NCBI GenBank assembly: GCA_965153455.1
Contig: OZ234494.1
Location: 26,403,354-26,467,353 of the forward strand
Length of the DNA stretch: 64,000 nucleotides
Direction: 5' to 3'
Origin: Sphagnum compactum
Lineage: Eukaryota > Bryophyta > Sphagnopsida > Sphagnales
Under the pieces are notes generated by a model that saw only the letters and a list, made by a program, of their open reading frames with translations, made no database searches and was not told where the DNA came from. Position 1 is the stretch's first letter. Every line of letters starts with the position of its first letter. Made by a program: the position numbers and the translations under genes. Below are positions 46,201 through 60,714 of this stretch, in pieces.

Positions 46201-48987
46201 CTTTCCTGATCCAAACCAAAGGATGTTTATAAGACTTCATTTTCTGCTTGCACAGCATATGCATCGTGGGGACACTTGGGCTGAGGATTTCGGGAGGACA
46301 AGGCATGAGGCTGCATCAACCAGTGATTGGGTTGATGAATTCTCTAAACTGGGAGTGAAAGATTGGGCTGATGAGTTTGGGGACCAAATGGCTAAGGGCT
46401 CCTTCGACAATGAATCAAATTCTAGTTGGTTAGACTCGTATGACAAGTAGGGTCCTCTCTCCTGATTCAATTATCATTTAGTTGAATATTGGTGAATTAG
46501 TGTTATTCATTCCAGAGGTTCTCATCTCATTGTTCCTTGCTGAAGTTTCTGCAGTTATTGATATGTTATGTGTTGGTTTAGGGGAGGGCTGTTCAATTGG
46601 TGCAGGTTTGGTTGTTCATTTGAAATTGGAGGAACTCTGCTTCTCTTGGTGTTTTAGAATTACTTAGCAGGGGTACTAATAATTTTCTGGTAATGTAGAT
46701 TTGTGGAGGAGCAAGTAAAGGGAGAGCAGAGGGTAGCAGCATCCTCCAGGTTTGTGTACCAATTTGCAGATCAAAATCCATATGTGGGTCATCCCTATCC
46801 GCTGAAGGAGGGCCAAGAACTATTTAGGAGAGGATTGCTAAGTGAGGCTGTTCTGGCCTTGGAAGCTGAGGTGCTGAAGAATCCTGACAATCCTGAAGGC
46901 TGGCGCTTACTGGGCATTACCCATGCTGAGAATGATGATGATCGGCAGGTGTGTTGCCATCAGTATTCTATGTTGCTATCTAGTTGTTTTATCTGCTTAT
47001 TATGAGAGGATGTCACAAGGGTACAACATTTTCTTCTCTCTACTTGATGATTACAAATTCAGTGACAGCAGTGATTGAGGCTTCTACTCAAAGGCAGGAT
47101 ATGTCACAGTGCGTGGGCATTTCCAGTTTCCATGAAGCACTATTACAGTTGGCAGGAGTGTGTTGCTGACAAACACTCCTTGCTGAGTGTTTGTGAAGGT
47201 GAACTGCTCCTCATTCATGGCTTCTTGTGGGGTGTAGGCAATTGCGTCCATGGTAAAAGCAAGGGATGCTGATCCTTCAAACTTGGAGGTCCTGCTTGCC
47301 CTTGGTGTCAGCCACACGAATGGTTTGTCTCATCCTTTTCTCTCCTCCCCTCAGTTGGCTGGCTATATTAGCTATGAATGGACATTTTTCAATCGCTTTC
47401 TTTCTGCAACATGGTAGCTGGTTCGCTACTCAGAAGCTTAAGGCCTGCAAAGTCTTGTGAAGTCTCATATCTCTCTCTGGGTACCATGGCCATTTTGGTT
47501 CCAAAGGACAATACAAGTACTTTCGTCTGGTTTGTCTTTCATGCACATTCTGTGGTCATCAATTCTCATAGCCTATTGGCATGTGCTGTTCATGGTGATG
47601 CCTGAATTGTGAAAGTATCAATTGGTTAGTTGATATATAAGGCTGGTGTTTACAGAGTTGGAGCAGGAAGAAGCTTTGCAGTATTTGAGAGGATGGTTAC
47701 AGCACCATCCCAAGTATGGGATGCTGGTTCCTCATGATGCTGTGGATCGCCTTAACCATACAGAGGTGAGAATACTCAGTTCCTGTCTCACAATTACATC
47801 CATCTTGGACAAAATGAAATTGTGAAGTTAATTATGCATCTGATGTTTGGCTGCTTCAATTGATAGGTAGCATGGTATCTCAGGAAATGTAATCATTGCA
47901 CACTCTGTCTTGTTTGTCATCATATGGGCTGGAACTGATGACGAAGGGTGTCCTTGAATGGAATTCTATGTAGGTTGCTAATCTGTTCAATGAGGCGGCA
48001 GAAATGATGCCAGAGGATGGGGATGTGCACACAGTGTTAGGAGTGCTTTACAATCTCTCCCGTGACTATGAGAAAGCAATTACATCATTTGAAACAGCCC
48101 TAAAGCTGAAGCCTCGTGATTATTCCCTGTGGAATAAGCTTGGTGCCACACAAGCCAACAGTGCCCGTAGTGCTGATGCTATTTATGCCTACCAAGAGGT
48201 CAGTCTTCCAACATAATCTCATTCAGTTTTTTGTCTGCTAGGAGATTTTCTTTCCTGCATGTTGGTCTGTGGACTGGATGTCAATCCCAATATTGCATCA
48301 TGTGAGAATTCATGTAATTGAAACATTGAGGTATTCCTGACAGATAGAGTTTTAGGTCACTAGGTCATATGGTGGTTGATTAAAACACAGGGTTTGGTAT
48401 TAATAATTCTGCAAGGGTCTGTGGGTGTGCTTGCAGGCACTGGATTTAAAGCCTAACTATGTGCGAGCATGGTCTAACATGGGCATTGGCTATGCAAATC
48501 AGGTAAATTTCTTCAGCTTTGTGCATAAATGAATTGACTTTGTGCCAATTACTTAACTTACATTTCAGACAAACGAAGGGAATTGTATGGCCTTAGTACT
48601 ATTACTTATTCTGCGGAACCAAAAAATTGGTGACAGGGTCAATACAAGGAGTCTATTCGATATTATATTCGGGCCTTGGCTATGAATCCCAAAGCAGATA
48701 ATGCTTGGCAATACCTACGTATCTCACTCAGGTACATGTGTTTCACACTGCAACTGGTTCAGAAGTTTGCAGTTCACCAAAATTCCTTGCATTTATATGC
48801 CCAGATTAGAACACCTGATTTCTCAACTTGCAACCCTGTGCATTGCATGCTTGCCTTGTTCATTCGATCAGATTCTGTGTCTGAGGCTATCTGTAAATTG
48901 TTTTGCAGTTGTGCATCACGAAATGATTTGATTGATGCTTGCGACAAGCAAGACCTGGAATTACTTCAGAAGGAGTATCCTCTCTGA
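43229..48987 (+). CDS. PEX5: Peroxisomal targeting signal 1 receptor PEX5 (15 exons)
   Basis: Cytosolic cycling receptor that binds PTS1 cargo through TPRs and docks at the peroxisome through WxxxF/Y motifs. Exons: 43229-43354, 43512-43643, 44121-44325, 44558-44751, 45047-45328, 45518-45640, 45828-46001, 46256-46446, 46699-46948, 47238-47322, 47656-47765, 47974-48198, 48437-48502, 48637-48731, 48909-48987. Phases close, giving 778 aa. The N terminus MALRDLVMGGSGCAVPG keeps the conserved Cys13 used for export-linked ubiquitination. About ten WxxxF/Y motifs are present (WKEGY, WADDF, WADEF twice or more, WAQQF, WAAEF, WAEDF, WVDEF, WLDSY). The C-terminal TPR half includes NPYVGHPYPLKEGQELFRRG, LGVLYNLSRDYEKAITSF and NKLGATQANS, and ends DLELLQKEYPL. 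The first intron has a GC donor. Start chosen by family N terminus. Confidence 0.96.
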
Positions 48988-50999
48988 TTCATCACCATGA
49001 ATGCATGTGCCACAGCATCTTTTTGCACACAAATTTGTGGGTGGACGTGCTGCCTACACATCTTACCACATTAGAAGGTACCAACCTCAGTAAGGCTTGC
49101 ACTGTTTATGTCCTAGGAGCATAAGCAATCCCAATTCTAATTTTTTTCCTGTGCTATGGACTGTTCTTTCATGGTGACCAACAAGAGTCATCATTGTCTT
49201 CCCACAGTGTCTTGCATTGGCAGTCCAACAAAAGTTGTTTTGTTTGGAACATTTCTCCATACAAAATTCTTAGGGATTTGCATACTTTGAAGATGGTCTA
49301 GTGTCAAGGGTTTTGCCAAACTACTGGCAGGTGAGATTAAACAGTTTTAACCATATAGTTGGGGTTCTGTGATATACAATGTGGTGAGGTAAACATCATT
49401 GCCATGCTGCAGTTCAGCTTATTACTGTATCCCATAGGCACTTCAACTCTGCTAACATTTGAGTTCAGCAAGAATGGAGGGATAGAAACCTCCTTATATT
49501 GAGTCACAGCTTATGGCTCACAGTTTATTCATCTGGCATGACCACCGAGAGAATACATATTTGCCAAGAGAATCATTTGGCGAATAGCCTTAAGTGTGGT
49601 CAATAACAATATTCTCTATGGCTGCAAACACCATGCTCCTTTTGCTTGAAGCATACATTGTGAGATCCACCTCGTCTCACAGCAAACACAATAAATACAG
49701 TACGCAGTTTTCCTCATGGAGCTGAAATACAAAAATTTGCATATAACCAGGGGAGAAAGCTCCATTGTCATCACTTTAAACACAAGTGCAGATTATGCAA
49801 AGAGGTCAGGCAAAATTTATTTGCCAAGGGATGTGAAAGTGTCTCTGGAGTTTGGTTGTAATCTCCATATCCCACCTCATATCTTCATGCCATGTATCAA
49901 TGGTCACATACTCTTTTGTGCCTTGTGCACACACCACAACCAGCCATGACCACTAAGATCTCCCAAATAAAGTTCACCTGCAAGAAGATAGTGCAGCAGC
50001 AGCTTCACACTCTCCAAAAACATTAGAACCTCAAATGGTGTCGATAAGCTGTAAGGAAATTTGGAAACAAACATACTGGACCCTGGCTGGAGCTACACAA
50101 TCATGAGTCCTGTGAACAAAACAAAAAATGGTAGAAACTCTGCAGCTTGACAACTATACGGTGGAAGGAACACAGTGTCCAAAGGAGAAACTGACATTTT
50201 CCATTCAGTTATGCTGCAAAATTCATAAGCAAATAAGGATTCCATTTTCCTTCACAACTAGCAATGCCCAGAGATACAGCTTATTCATTCTTACCTTTCC
50301 AACTCAGCTATGAGGCGCTCCAAATAGTCAAGGAATTCAGCCTCGTATTGTAGCACTTTGTTAGAGTGGAGGAAATCTGCTCGCAAGCCATCGTGGTCTT
50401 CTTTCAAGGGCCAAGGTCGCTCTTTGTGTTTGGAAACAAGTCATGCGGACAGAAAGCTACTAAATGGTAATGAAAAACCTGCAAACACGCAACAGAATTA
50501 CAACAAATGAAACCCCTATTACATCATCCCTCTGCACTACTAATCCTACGCTTGTTGGTCTCCGAGAATTGCTCCCGCATTTTCGCTAATGTCGTCTACT
50601 TAAAACAAGCTAGTTGCACTCACACAATCCCTGGACAGAAAACCTAAGCACTCATTACCAGCAAGACAACCGGATTGCCATCTGGTACAAATACAAAGAC
50701 AAGAGCAATCCAAACCCGAGGGTCGTCAAACTGCAACTTCTTCTTTATTTGCTGGTCAAAAGGAAGGTCCCGATCCTTCCCCATAAACCATCCAGTAGCG
50801 CCTTAGGATCCTCCTCCTCCTCCTCCTCCTCCTCCTCCCCCTCCCTCTCCTCTCCTCCTCTTTTCCTCTCTCTCTCGTCCAAACCCTCAATTGCCTACTA
50901 ATCGCAGGATTCAATGAAACCCTTAACACAATATAGCTTCAACCATTGCTAGAAAGCTTGAGAACCACGGAAACAGACACAACGGCAATCACGCCAAAT
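48988..50999. other. PEX5 3' flank and intergenic region
   Basis: Mostly AT-rich without a supported gene. A minus-strand stretch at about 50,298-50,425 reads RADFLHSNKVLQYEAEFLDY and ends in a good donor, but it has no start and is closed upstream by a stop. A GGA/TCC microsatellite lies at 50,811-50,840. Confidence 0.4.
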
Positions 51000-51440
51000 A
51001 GAAACCTGCATCTGTTATTCCCTCCCTCTCTCTCTCTCTCTCTCTCTCTACCCAAAAACACGGACGCAACAGCACCAAGAGAAGAAGCCGGTGGGACGCA
51101 AACCCTAATCCTAGAGATTAATTAGCGCCCCTAACCCTAATTAGAGAAATTAATTAGCTCTACGAGCACTAATCACTGAGATTAGAGCCCCTAATCAGAG
51201 GCGCTAATCCAACAGAATTCTCATAATTCTCATCTCGATTTTGCTTTGGACGTTCAGGATTGGGATGAAGTTACTTTCTGTTCATCCGATGAAATTAGGG
51301 TTTGGTGGCATTCTGGGAAACCCTAAGGTTCAGGGGAGGCGATGTTTGCAGCTCTCTCTTTTGACTTGCGCAGCTCCAGGTGCAGGAGCCGCTGCTTCTC
51401 TTCTTTCTCTTCTTCGTCACCGTTCGCGGCACCAGCAGCC
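51000..51440 (+). promoter_or_regulatory. RPL26 promoter and leader with telo-boxes
   Basis: AAACCCTAA occurs at 51,100-51,108 and 51,318-51,326, and TAACCCTAA at 51,132-51,140. Telo-boxes are characteristic of plant ribosomal protein promoters (known). A (CT)n microsatellite is at about 51,024-51,048. From 51,110 to 51,215 short units of the type TTAGAG/CTAATC repeat. The leader (51,360-51,420) is pyrimidine-rich. Two upstream ATGs precede the RPL26 start: 51,265 (frame ends at TGA 51,442, overlapping ATGA) and 51,342 (in frame). Confidence 0.65.
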
Positions 51441-52857
<1,417 letters not shown>

Positions 52858-55800
52858 ATCATGCAGTCTTGAGAAGAGTAAAAGATTTGGAAAACAGATT
52901 CATCGTATTGGATTCCATATATGTGCTGGTTTGAATGCTATTCCAAGGAATTGTACTTGGTGAATTTTTGGTTAATGTTTATGGTTGCAAACTTTGGCTT
53001 GATTTGTACAAGTAAAGTTCTTACAAGAAGGTTGAGATGGACTCCTACATTGATGGTTCCATATACAGTAACCACTACATTCTATGAAGCTTATCTGCAT
53101 CAGGTATCTGGTCCAAGAGTGCCACAATTTTCCACAGTAATGGTCAGCCTGTATGTCCGAATCTCTGGACCTGGAGTTCCATAGTTGAGTCTGACATCTC
53201 TAGTTTGATCAATGTCTTGTCTCGTTTTCTTTGTCTCATCAACAATTTGCCCCAGGTGTTCGCATTGTCATGTGCTCTATGAAAGAGTTCTGCAATTTTT
53301 CCAAATATCCACTGGGATTCTGGCTGGATTGGAGATTTGCATCTAGATGGGCTTGATACAGTTTTGAGTGTTCTGGGGAAGGTACTATGGAAAGGAAGAA
53401 GGCCAAGTGATGTGACCTCTAGAAGGTTGACCTTGATGCGGACAGAGCAGGCCAGTTGCCATATCTGAAAACTCAGTTTTGCTGATGGCCCACTTGACTC
53501 CCTCTTTCTGTCATTTACAAGAGAAATGCTTGAAAAGTTGTCCAGAGGCTGTTGACTGAGCTGTCTTGTGCATAGATAAAGAGAAGGGCATTAGAGTACC
53601 AAGTGATGTGGCCCTAACAAGGTCGACCATGATGCGGACAGACATGGCTCAGCCAATGTCTGATAAACTGGTTTGCTGATGGTCCTCATACCCTTTAGTC
53701 AGCACAGCAAAAGAAGAAATATGTCATATGTAAAAGGTATTTGGTATTGTTCTTGCTGGAAGAACAGGAAGTGTGCCTGAAGGATGGATGTATTACCCCA
53801 ACATGGTAACTCAGTTAGCTGCAAAAATCCATGAGGTTGTGTCGAGAATCTTTGTGTTGTCATGTGGCCATTCAAATGCTGGTCTGACTTTCTTCTTTGG
53901 CAAACAATTAAGCTAAACTGTTGGGTAGTTAATGTTCAGCATCTTATGTCCATGTTTTAGACCAACATGTCATGCCACCTCTGGAGTTGAGTTTAGAATT
54001 TAAACATACCTAGATACACAATAATGTAAGGAGGTAAGTGTATTTGCATTAAGGGAAATGTTCTTGGACATGTATAGAACCAATCATAACAATTCATGGT
54101 AGTAAAAGATCCTTAACTAGAGATCAATACTCAAATGAAGAGTTAGGAAGTTATGGACTGGAATCCTCTAATATAATGGTTTTTAGGCCCATTTTGAGTC
54201 TGTACATATTCCTGCAGTACATTGCAAAATTCCAGCAAGTAGAAGAGATTATCATGCAGTTCTTGTGTATGTTTGGGTAAGGTGTAAGCATGGATCTGTA
54301 AACAGAAATGTTTTTGATATTCTAACATTGTTGGTGCATAAATTTTCTTTGAAAATGTTTTAATGGAAAACCAGGAAATATTACAATCCAAGCTGAAATT
54401 GAAGTCCACAAACTCAAAGTCATCTGTAGTATTGAAATTGAGTTTAGGCATGGCAGTACCCAGTTGTGCCAAAACCTGAGCATGAATACTATTGAAGGAT
54501 TTCAGCAGTGTAGTTGACTGACAACCCTTCACTAAACAAGGATCCACATCACAAAACCAGACTATGCAAGTAGGCAATTTAAATCTTATTGTGATCCTTC
54601 AAAGATGGTCCATGAACCTGGTGGAAACAGTAATTTGGCATTAAACCTGTTCAGCTTCTAAAATTGCAAAATGAAATTTCAGACTTCTATGTGATGATTC
54701 ATGTGGTTGCAAAAGTTTGACTGTGAGCAGAATTGTGAATTACTATCAACAAAGACAACTTGATTCAAGAAACTTGTGGATTTAGACGGTCCATGTAATA
54801 AATAGTCTTTGGAGATTAGGACTTGCAATCATTTGCTAATGATGTTCAGGACTTGAGCAGTATCAATACTCTGATTGTAATCTCAAAGACATACCCAAAA
54901 GTCTCACAGCCCTTCAGATGCCGAACTGAGAAGGAGAGGGTAGTCGGTTACACCTCACCAGGAAGTTGCTTCAGTAAAAGCGAAGGCCATGGGCTTTGCA
55001 CTGTAAAAACCCACTGGGTACCCACCAGATATCACAGCAAATATTTAAAAATGATGCCAGGCATTTCTAAAAACATAATCGTTGCAAATGTCCCACTGGT
55101 TCTTATGCTCGGTATGGGTTCCTCCAAATTTTGTCAGAGGGATTTTACAGTTGAAAGAGTCTCTCTCTCATCAACTGAGAATACATCATTCCATGTTTCT
55201 GACAAGCAGAATGAACTCCAATAGAGGCTATAGGGTATGCAGAGGTTACTTGAAAGACGGTTTTTGAAACAGTGAAATGTCCCTGCAAGAATTCACCTTG
55301 AGGTCCCATATTAAGCACATCTTACACTGGATTATTAAAGATACATGTGCATGATGAAGTAGAACTCCTGAGTAGTACTGGAAATTGATGCTGAACGGTA
55401 GTGTTAGATCTGAATTTACACCATTTCGTGGAATCAGCTGAAATTCGTGGAAGGATCAGACTTTTTATTGACTGGAATCTTCTTCTACAGTGGAGGGAGA
55501 GCAGTATTTATCGCTGGGTGTTGTTTTTTCTTGCTTATTGCCTTTGCTCATTCTTTTGTTTGTTTCAAGCCAAGAAACGGAGCACGCTGCTTATGGCTGA
55601 GAGAAAGAGTGAGCATTGAATTGGACGAGTTCATTGCTGGGTGTTTTTCTTTTTCGTGCCGATCATGCTGAGAAGACATCCTCGCTCACTCCTTGCGCTT
55701 GTCTCCAAAAAATCCAGGAAACGGAGCTGCCGCTTTGTGTGCAACAAGAGTGATCAGTGACTATTCGGTTAAAATTTTGGTTCTAGAGATGACTTCATGT

Positions 55801-56079
55801 CCGTTGCAATCTCGCGTGACCTCTAATATGGACTTGAAAGGGCAGCTGATCCAAGGCGTCATTGTGGCTACTTGCTTCTCGACTTTTGTGGCTGCTCATC
55901 ATGCACCTGAGCCGCCGTCATCCTCTCCTGCATCATCTTAACGACCGATGCATGGCCTGCTGCTAAAGCACTCACCTCGTTCCATGTTGAGCATTCTTTT
56001 TCCGTTAAGGTCGATCGGCTTGCTTCTGATAGCACCAGTGGCTCCATTATTTCCCATTTTACAGATTTTGTCAATCATG
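52858..56079. other. RPL26 3' flank and intergenic region
   Basis: No gene is supported. It holds the ~200-bp duplication at 53,403-53,705. A minus-strand frame of ~144 codons (54,577-54,143) and a plus frame (54,823-55,224) lack ATG starts and known motifs. A short plus frame with ATG at 55,791 ends at 55,941. I see nothing that makes any of them a gene. Confidence 0.4.
53403..53705 (+). repeat. Tandem duplication of ~200 bp
   Basis: Two diverged copies, at about 53,403-53,525 and 53,598-53,705, share CCAAGTGATGTGACC/GGCC, AAGGTTGACC/AAGGTCGACC, ATGATGCGGACAGA and TTTGCTGATGG. Spacing is about 195 bp. Confidence 0.65.
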
Positions 56080-57250
56080 TTCGTCACCTTCAGATTTCGC
56101 CAAATCCTTAAGAAGCTCAAACAATCCTAAACTAGGACTTGATCCCATATCTAAGTCTAAGTTAAGGAGAGTCATATATCTATGACATCCTTGTTATATT
56201 GTTTGGAATCAACCAGCCACCTGCTTTTTTTGAAGTGTACGAGAATAGTAGCAAGTACCCATGTTTTCTCAAGAACGAGTGATTCAACCAAGCCACCACA
56301 TACACATTTTGAGGAAGATAAAAGAATTAATTGAGGATCGTATGGCTGATGCTTTGACCCTTGGCCATATGGTGAATGAAAAAATCCATGTTTCAGGCTT
56401 CTAAATGAAGCAGGGAATTGGCTTTATTGGAAAGTAGTATCCTTCCCAAATACAAAAAAAATTCGGTTTGTGGATATCAGGCCGTTATGTAGCAATATTC
56501 ATAATTGGTGTTCAAGCAATAGAATATATAATATCTATCATTTATCGAACAACAAAAAGTTTGTTGATAAATCCCATAAAAGTAGTTTCAGGGTTTCCTT
56601 TTAGTATCTTGGTCATTGTTCAACAAAAAACTTTGCCAGTGAATTCTATGAACGTCATGGGATTTCCTTTTAGCATCTTGGTCATTGTTCAACAAAAAGT
56701 TTGCCAAGGAATCCTATAAAAGTCATAGGGTTTCCCTTTAACATCTTGGTCGTTGTTCATTCTCTTGTGAGAGTGTTGTGTCAAACTCTGTTTGTCACGT
56801 ACTTGAACTGTCAACAAGAAACAAAAAATTTAGATAAATGTCACTCTATTCCATGTCAAAATGCAGCAACCGTGGGGATGGTGGTGGTGGGGAGCACAGT
56901 GGTGGCACTCACAATGTTTGTTGAATGGCATGTGTTGAAAATAAGTTGGTTAGATGCAATTGGACCCATCCTCTTTTGCTTGCTCTTCTCGTGCAAGCAT
57001 TTTTATTGCTCATTTTAAACATTACTTCACAAGGATATGTACCTTCCTAATTGTTTTCATTTTTAGTTATTTTAATCTTTGTGTGTGCGATGATTAGTTT
57101 GGGTGGCATGGTTGTATCCATTGTTGTCATAATGAATTGGTAGATTAACGAGTTTGACATTTGCACCTCTTCTGTGATATATAAATTACGTTACTTAGGT
57201 TACCGTAATTGCACTTAGTGTTGAATCTTATAGATGACCCACACAATTGA
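56080..57250 (+). repeat. Dispersed repeat family R4, copy 1
   Basis: About 1.2 kb that matches 58,430-59,690 in the same order and orientation. Landmarks: CCAAATCCTTA, GACATCCTTGTTAT, GATTCAACCAAGCC, GATGCTTTGACCCTTGGCCA, ATAATTGGTGT, GTGGTGGGGAGCA and GTGTTGAAAATAAGTT. No long open frame survives. It is probably an old transposon with a later separation of the copies. Confidence 0.75.
56551..56758 (+). repeat. Three ~70-bp tandem repeats inside R4 copy 1
   Basis: Units start with AACAAAAAGTTTG-like sequence at 56,551, 56,622 and 56,691 and end with TTGGTCATTGTTC. Copy 2 of R4 has only a single related unit here, so the expansion came after the copies separated. Confidence 0.8.
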
Positions 57251-58429
57251 TATGTCATCAAATGTTGTTTAGGATGAAATACCCCCAAAAAAAAGAAAAA
57301 GATTGATGGATTATTGGAATGAAAATATAATCATGTAATTTTATGTGGCTACTTCATACAATTTCAAGTTTTTTTTATTTGTATAGAATTAATTTGTTAA
57401 TTTCTTATTGTTCTATTGTGAATTAAAGTCATTTCATTCATTTTGCATAGTTATAGCATCATACTAGATGAATTAATAAGTTGTTTTTATCTTGCGTATT
57501 GCATTCAATCCCCAAAATTACTACAAGAAACAATTCAAAATTCAAAATCTCATTTTTTAACACCCCAATCAACAAGTTGAATTTTGATGTTAGTAGAAAA
57601 CTTTTATTTTAACACTTGGGCTTCACATTGCATCACACTATTAATGAAAATCAACTATTTTTCCTTGTGTTGCCATATGGTTTTCAATAGTTCATCATTA
57701 TTTATGTTAATCTCAAATTTAATTTAAGTTCAATTAATAGAAATATCATGAACATGAAAAGGAACTTGTTAATTTGTCTGTTCATGTTGAATGAAGTAGT
57801 TTGGCTTGAAAACGAGACCTAATTGTGAACTAGGCAACAATGTAGAAATTGTCCTAATCACAATTAGCGGACCCTAAATCTATTTCACCTAAACCAATTT
57901 TGATTATCATCATCATTAAAGTTATTTGGAACATTCAAATGATTTGTTGGCTCTATCCATAGCAAAAAAGACTATGCATTGATGTAGAATTTGGCCATGA
58001 AATTTGACTTGAATTTGACCCAATGTTTGAGTGAGATGTGGAGTGCTATGTGTGCACATGTGATAGATGGGCATGTTTTAGATTCAAGAAATGAAGTTTT
58101 CATGTAGGTCACCTCACAACACATCATGAATTATCACTTAGTCTTTAATGGTCTATCACCACTTTACAATTGAAATTTATTTCATAAACTCATAGGACCC
58201 AATACACTTTGTCACTCATGCTCCCTATTGGCTCATATCTTGTTGATTCGCAAGGAGTTGACTTGACTCCTTTCATGTCAAACCTCGACACCACCTTGAT
58301 GCACCCCCATCAAGTGGTATTAGTGTGAGATCACCCCAAGGGGCATGTCATTCATGTTGCATGGGAGGTTGTTTTCTTCCTTCAATAGAACCAACAGGTC
58401 CATTAGTTGGCATTTTTTTAATTTTAATA
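57251..58429. other. AT-rich DNA between the R4 copies
   Basis: AT-rich without a supported gene. The sequence near 58,300 (CAAGTGGTATTAGTGTGAGATC) is only loosely like a copia-type primer-binding site, and no LTR was found next to it. Confidence 0.35.
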
Positions 58430-59690
58430 CATATTTTCACCTTCAATTTTTTCCAAATCCTTAGGATGTCAATAAATCATGATCTAAAATTTCACACATT
58501 TAAGTTTAATGAAAGTTGTAGATGATATCCTTATTGTAGTTTTTGTAGTCAATTAGTCATCCACCATTTTGAGATGCACAAGAATAATATAAAGTACCCA
58601 AGTTGTGCTAGGAATAAGTGACTCAACCAAACTACTAATACATATATGCAAAAGCACATTGCAACTGAAGAGGATGAGATAACTAAGGCTTTGACTTTAG
58701 GCCATAAAACAGCTGAAAATTCATTATTGAGGGTCCTAACTAAAGTAGAAAGATTTATTAGAAAATCAAAATTACAAACAACTTCTATTTGTGTGAATGG
58801 CAAGATGGTGTAACCACACTTATAATTGGTGTCACATCAATAGGGTATATACATATTAGCTATCATTTATGAAGCATCAAAAGGTTAGCCAATGAGTTGT
58901 CTAGAAACCATAAAACATCATCACGTTTTTTCTTTTGTACGTTTTGATCTTTTATTGGGCTAAAAAAATCATGTTTGTTGAAATTGCATTGATGTTACAA
59001 GAACAATAACTTACACAATTTGGAAGGTATTCTCCAACTTGTCGAAGTAACGAAATTACCCATCAACCTATTCCTCTTCACTCCTTATCATTGCAATGTT
59101 GTCCCTATCATAACAGCACTTTACGTAAAAGAGTCTAATCGTAAAAGAGTCTAATGGTAGACCCTTCTCCTATACATAAAATTTGCTTTTATTTATCACA
59201 TTGATAATTGTTTGGGAATGTTATGTCAAAATCCACTTGTGATATACTTGAAACTTATACAAGAAAAAGAAATCTTAAATAAAGGCAACTCAATTTGATT
59301 AAAACTATGAAAGAACATATAAGAAAATGATGATGGTGGGGATTTTGCTGGTGGGGAGCATGGTGGTGGCATTCATAATACTTGTAAAATGGAATGTGTT
59401 GAAAATAAGTTCATTGGATGCAATGAAACTCATTTTCTTTATGTTTGTTGCTATCGTGGAAACATTTTCACTTATCATAGATTTCACCATTCACGAGTCA
59501 AAAACATTGGAAAAGTTCTGGTGGCATGGTTTTATATATTGTGGCCACCCTATTGAATTGCAACGTTAACAAGTTTGACGTCCACTTCCCTTCCTTGATA
59601 CACAATTTACCTTTTGTTACTTAAATTAGCTTGACATTTGATCCATTGCATCATTTAATGATAGAAATAACCCATCTCAATCACATAATG
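58430..59690 (+). repeat. Dispersed repeat family R4, copy 2
   Basis: The partner of 56,080-57,250, about 2.4 kb downstream in direct orientation. The same landmarks are present with many substitutions (for example GACTCAACCAAACT, AAGGCTTTGACTTTAGGCCA, GGTGGGGAGCATGGTGGTGGC). Confidence 0.75.
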
Positions 59691-59801
59691 ACATGTATCC
59701 ACTTTCTAACCTCTTCATGTATTCATTTATTGATCTTGCTTACACAATGATATTGTGTTTAGATTTGTTATGGAGCATAGTAGGTTAAGGGATTTTGGCC
59801 C

Positions 59802-60034
59802 CTAGGAAGTAGGTCTATTCTTGTATGAGAATATTTTCGTTGAAAAATGATATTTTGGCTTGTGTTGAAACTTGAGATCAGTTATAGAGTTATGATATGT
59901 TGAATGATTTTGGTTTCTTTTAGAGGATTTTTACAAGACTACATTTTTCCATGGTGAAATATTTGAGCTTCATAATTCTACTTTTGCATTAAGATACTTT
60001 TTAATGTAAATGGCAACAGTGTGACACACCCCTT
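59802..60034 (-). repeat. Dispersed repeat family R3 (LTR-like end), copy 2
   Basis: The reverse complement reads GGGTGTGTCACACTGTTGCC, then CATTTACATTAAAAAGTAT, then AAGTTTCAACACAAGCCAAA and CTAGGGGCCAA, matching 28,744-28,947. It carries a ~30-bp stretch that copy 1 lacks. No second LTR was found nearby. Confidence 0.65.
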
Positions 60035-60714
60035 GTTATCATTATTTATCATTTATGTGGTTCATCATGCAATCATGTATATTAAAGCCATTTCAGTCTT
60101 CTTACACAATTGCATGACCATATATTGCCATAAGTTGTCTTCATGTTTACATTGCTTTCAAACCCCAATTACAAACAGTACTTCCAAACCTTTAATGCTC
60201 CCGCTTAAAACCACAACAAACAAAGCTTTGACTAGTCACAACTTCATGAGGATCAGTTAGCATGACAGTCAACCTTGGATATTGGAATCAAGGAAATAGA
60301 ACCTTATTTCTCATCAGCAGACTGGTGGTCTAGCTGCAGCTGTTCTAAATGCACCGGAAGAGAAGGCCCACATCATTAATGCTGCTGTGTTCCTTCCACT
60401 AAAGGTCTGTGTAAAACACATCCCCAGTGTGGAAAGATGCAAAGAGCCAAGGGCCAGGTGTGATTTGGCCAAAGACTAAACATAAATGGTACAATGTATG
60501 TATATACACAAATGGAAGCCCATTTATGTCAACTAAATGTTAGGCCTTCTAAACTGTGGGAATAATTGAACTACTGACGGCTTTTCGGGAGAAATCATAT
60601 CTCATCTCTCATGAAAGACACAGGGAGGTGGACCAAATAATGGGCACCACAACACTACCTTCCAAGCATTTAGAAGGTAACTCAAAAATGTGTTTCCCTC
60701 GTGTCAAGAATGCT
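60035..60714 (-). other. 3' flank of the ARIA-like gene
   Basis: AT-rich sequence downstream of the ARIA-like stop on the minus strand; it should contain the 3' UTR. No other gene is seen. Confidence 0.4.

Noticed and set aside
50298-50425. Possible minus-strand exon (FLHSNKVLQYEAEFLDYLER)
   Set aside because: It has a good donor and protein-like content, but an in-frame stop lies upstream without an acceptor or ATG between, and no partner exon was found.
54143-54577. Minus-strand frame of 144 codons
   Set aside because: It opens with TTG rather than ATG, no motif is recognised, and neighbouring sequence has no exon-like support.
54823-55224. Plus-strand frame of 133 codons
   Set aside because: It has no ATG at its start, no recognised family and AT-rich noncoding surroundings.
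55693-55941. Short plus-strand frame with a hydrophobic stretch
   Set aside because: A ~50-residue frame from ATG 55,791 is possible, but nothing supports it beyond being open.
58300-58330. Copia-type primer-binding site (TGGTATTAG...)
   Set aside because: Only a partial match to the usual TGGTATCAGAGC, with no recognisable LTR end beside it.
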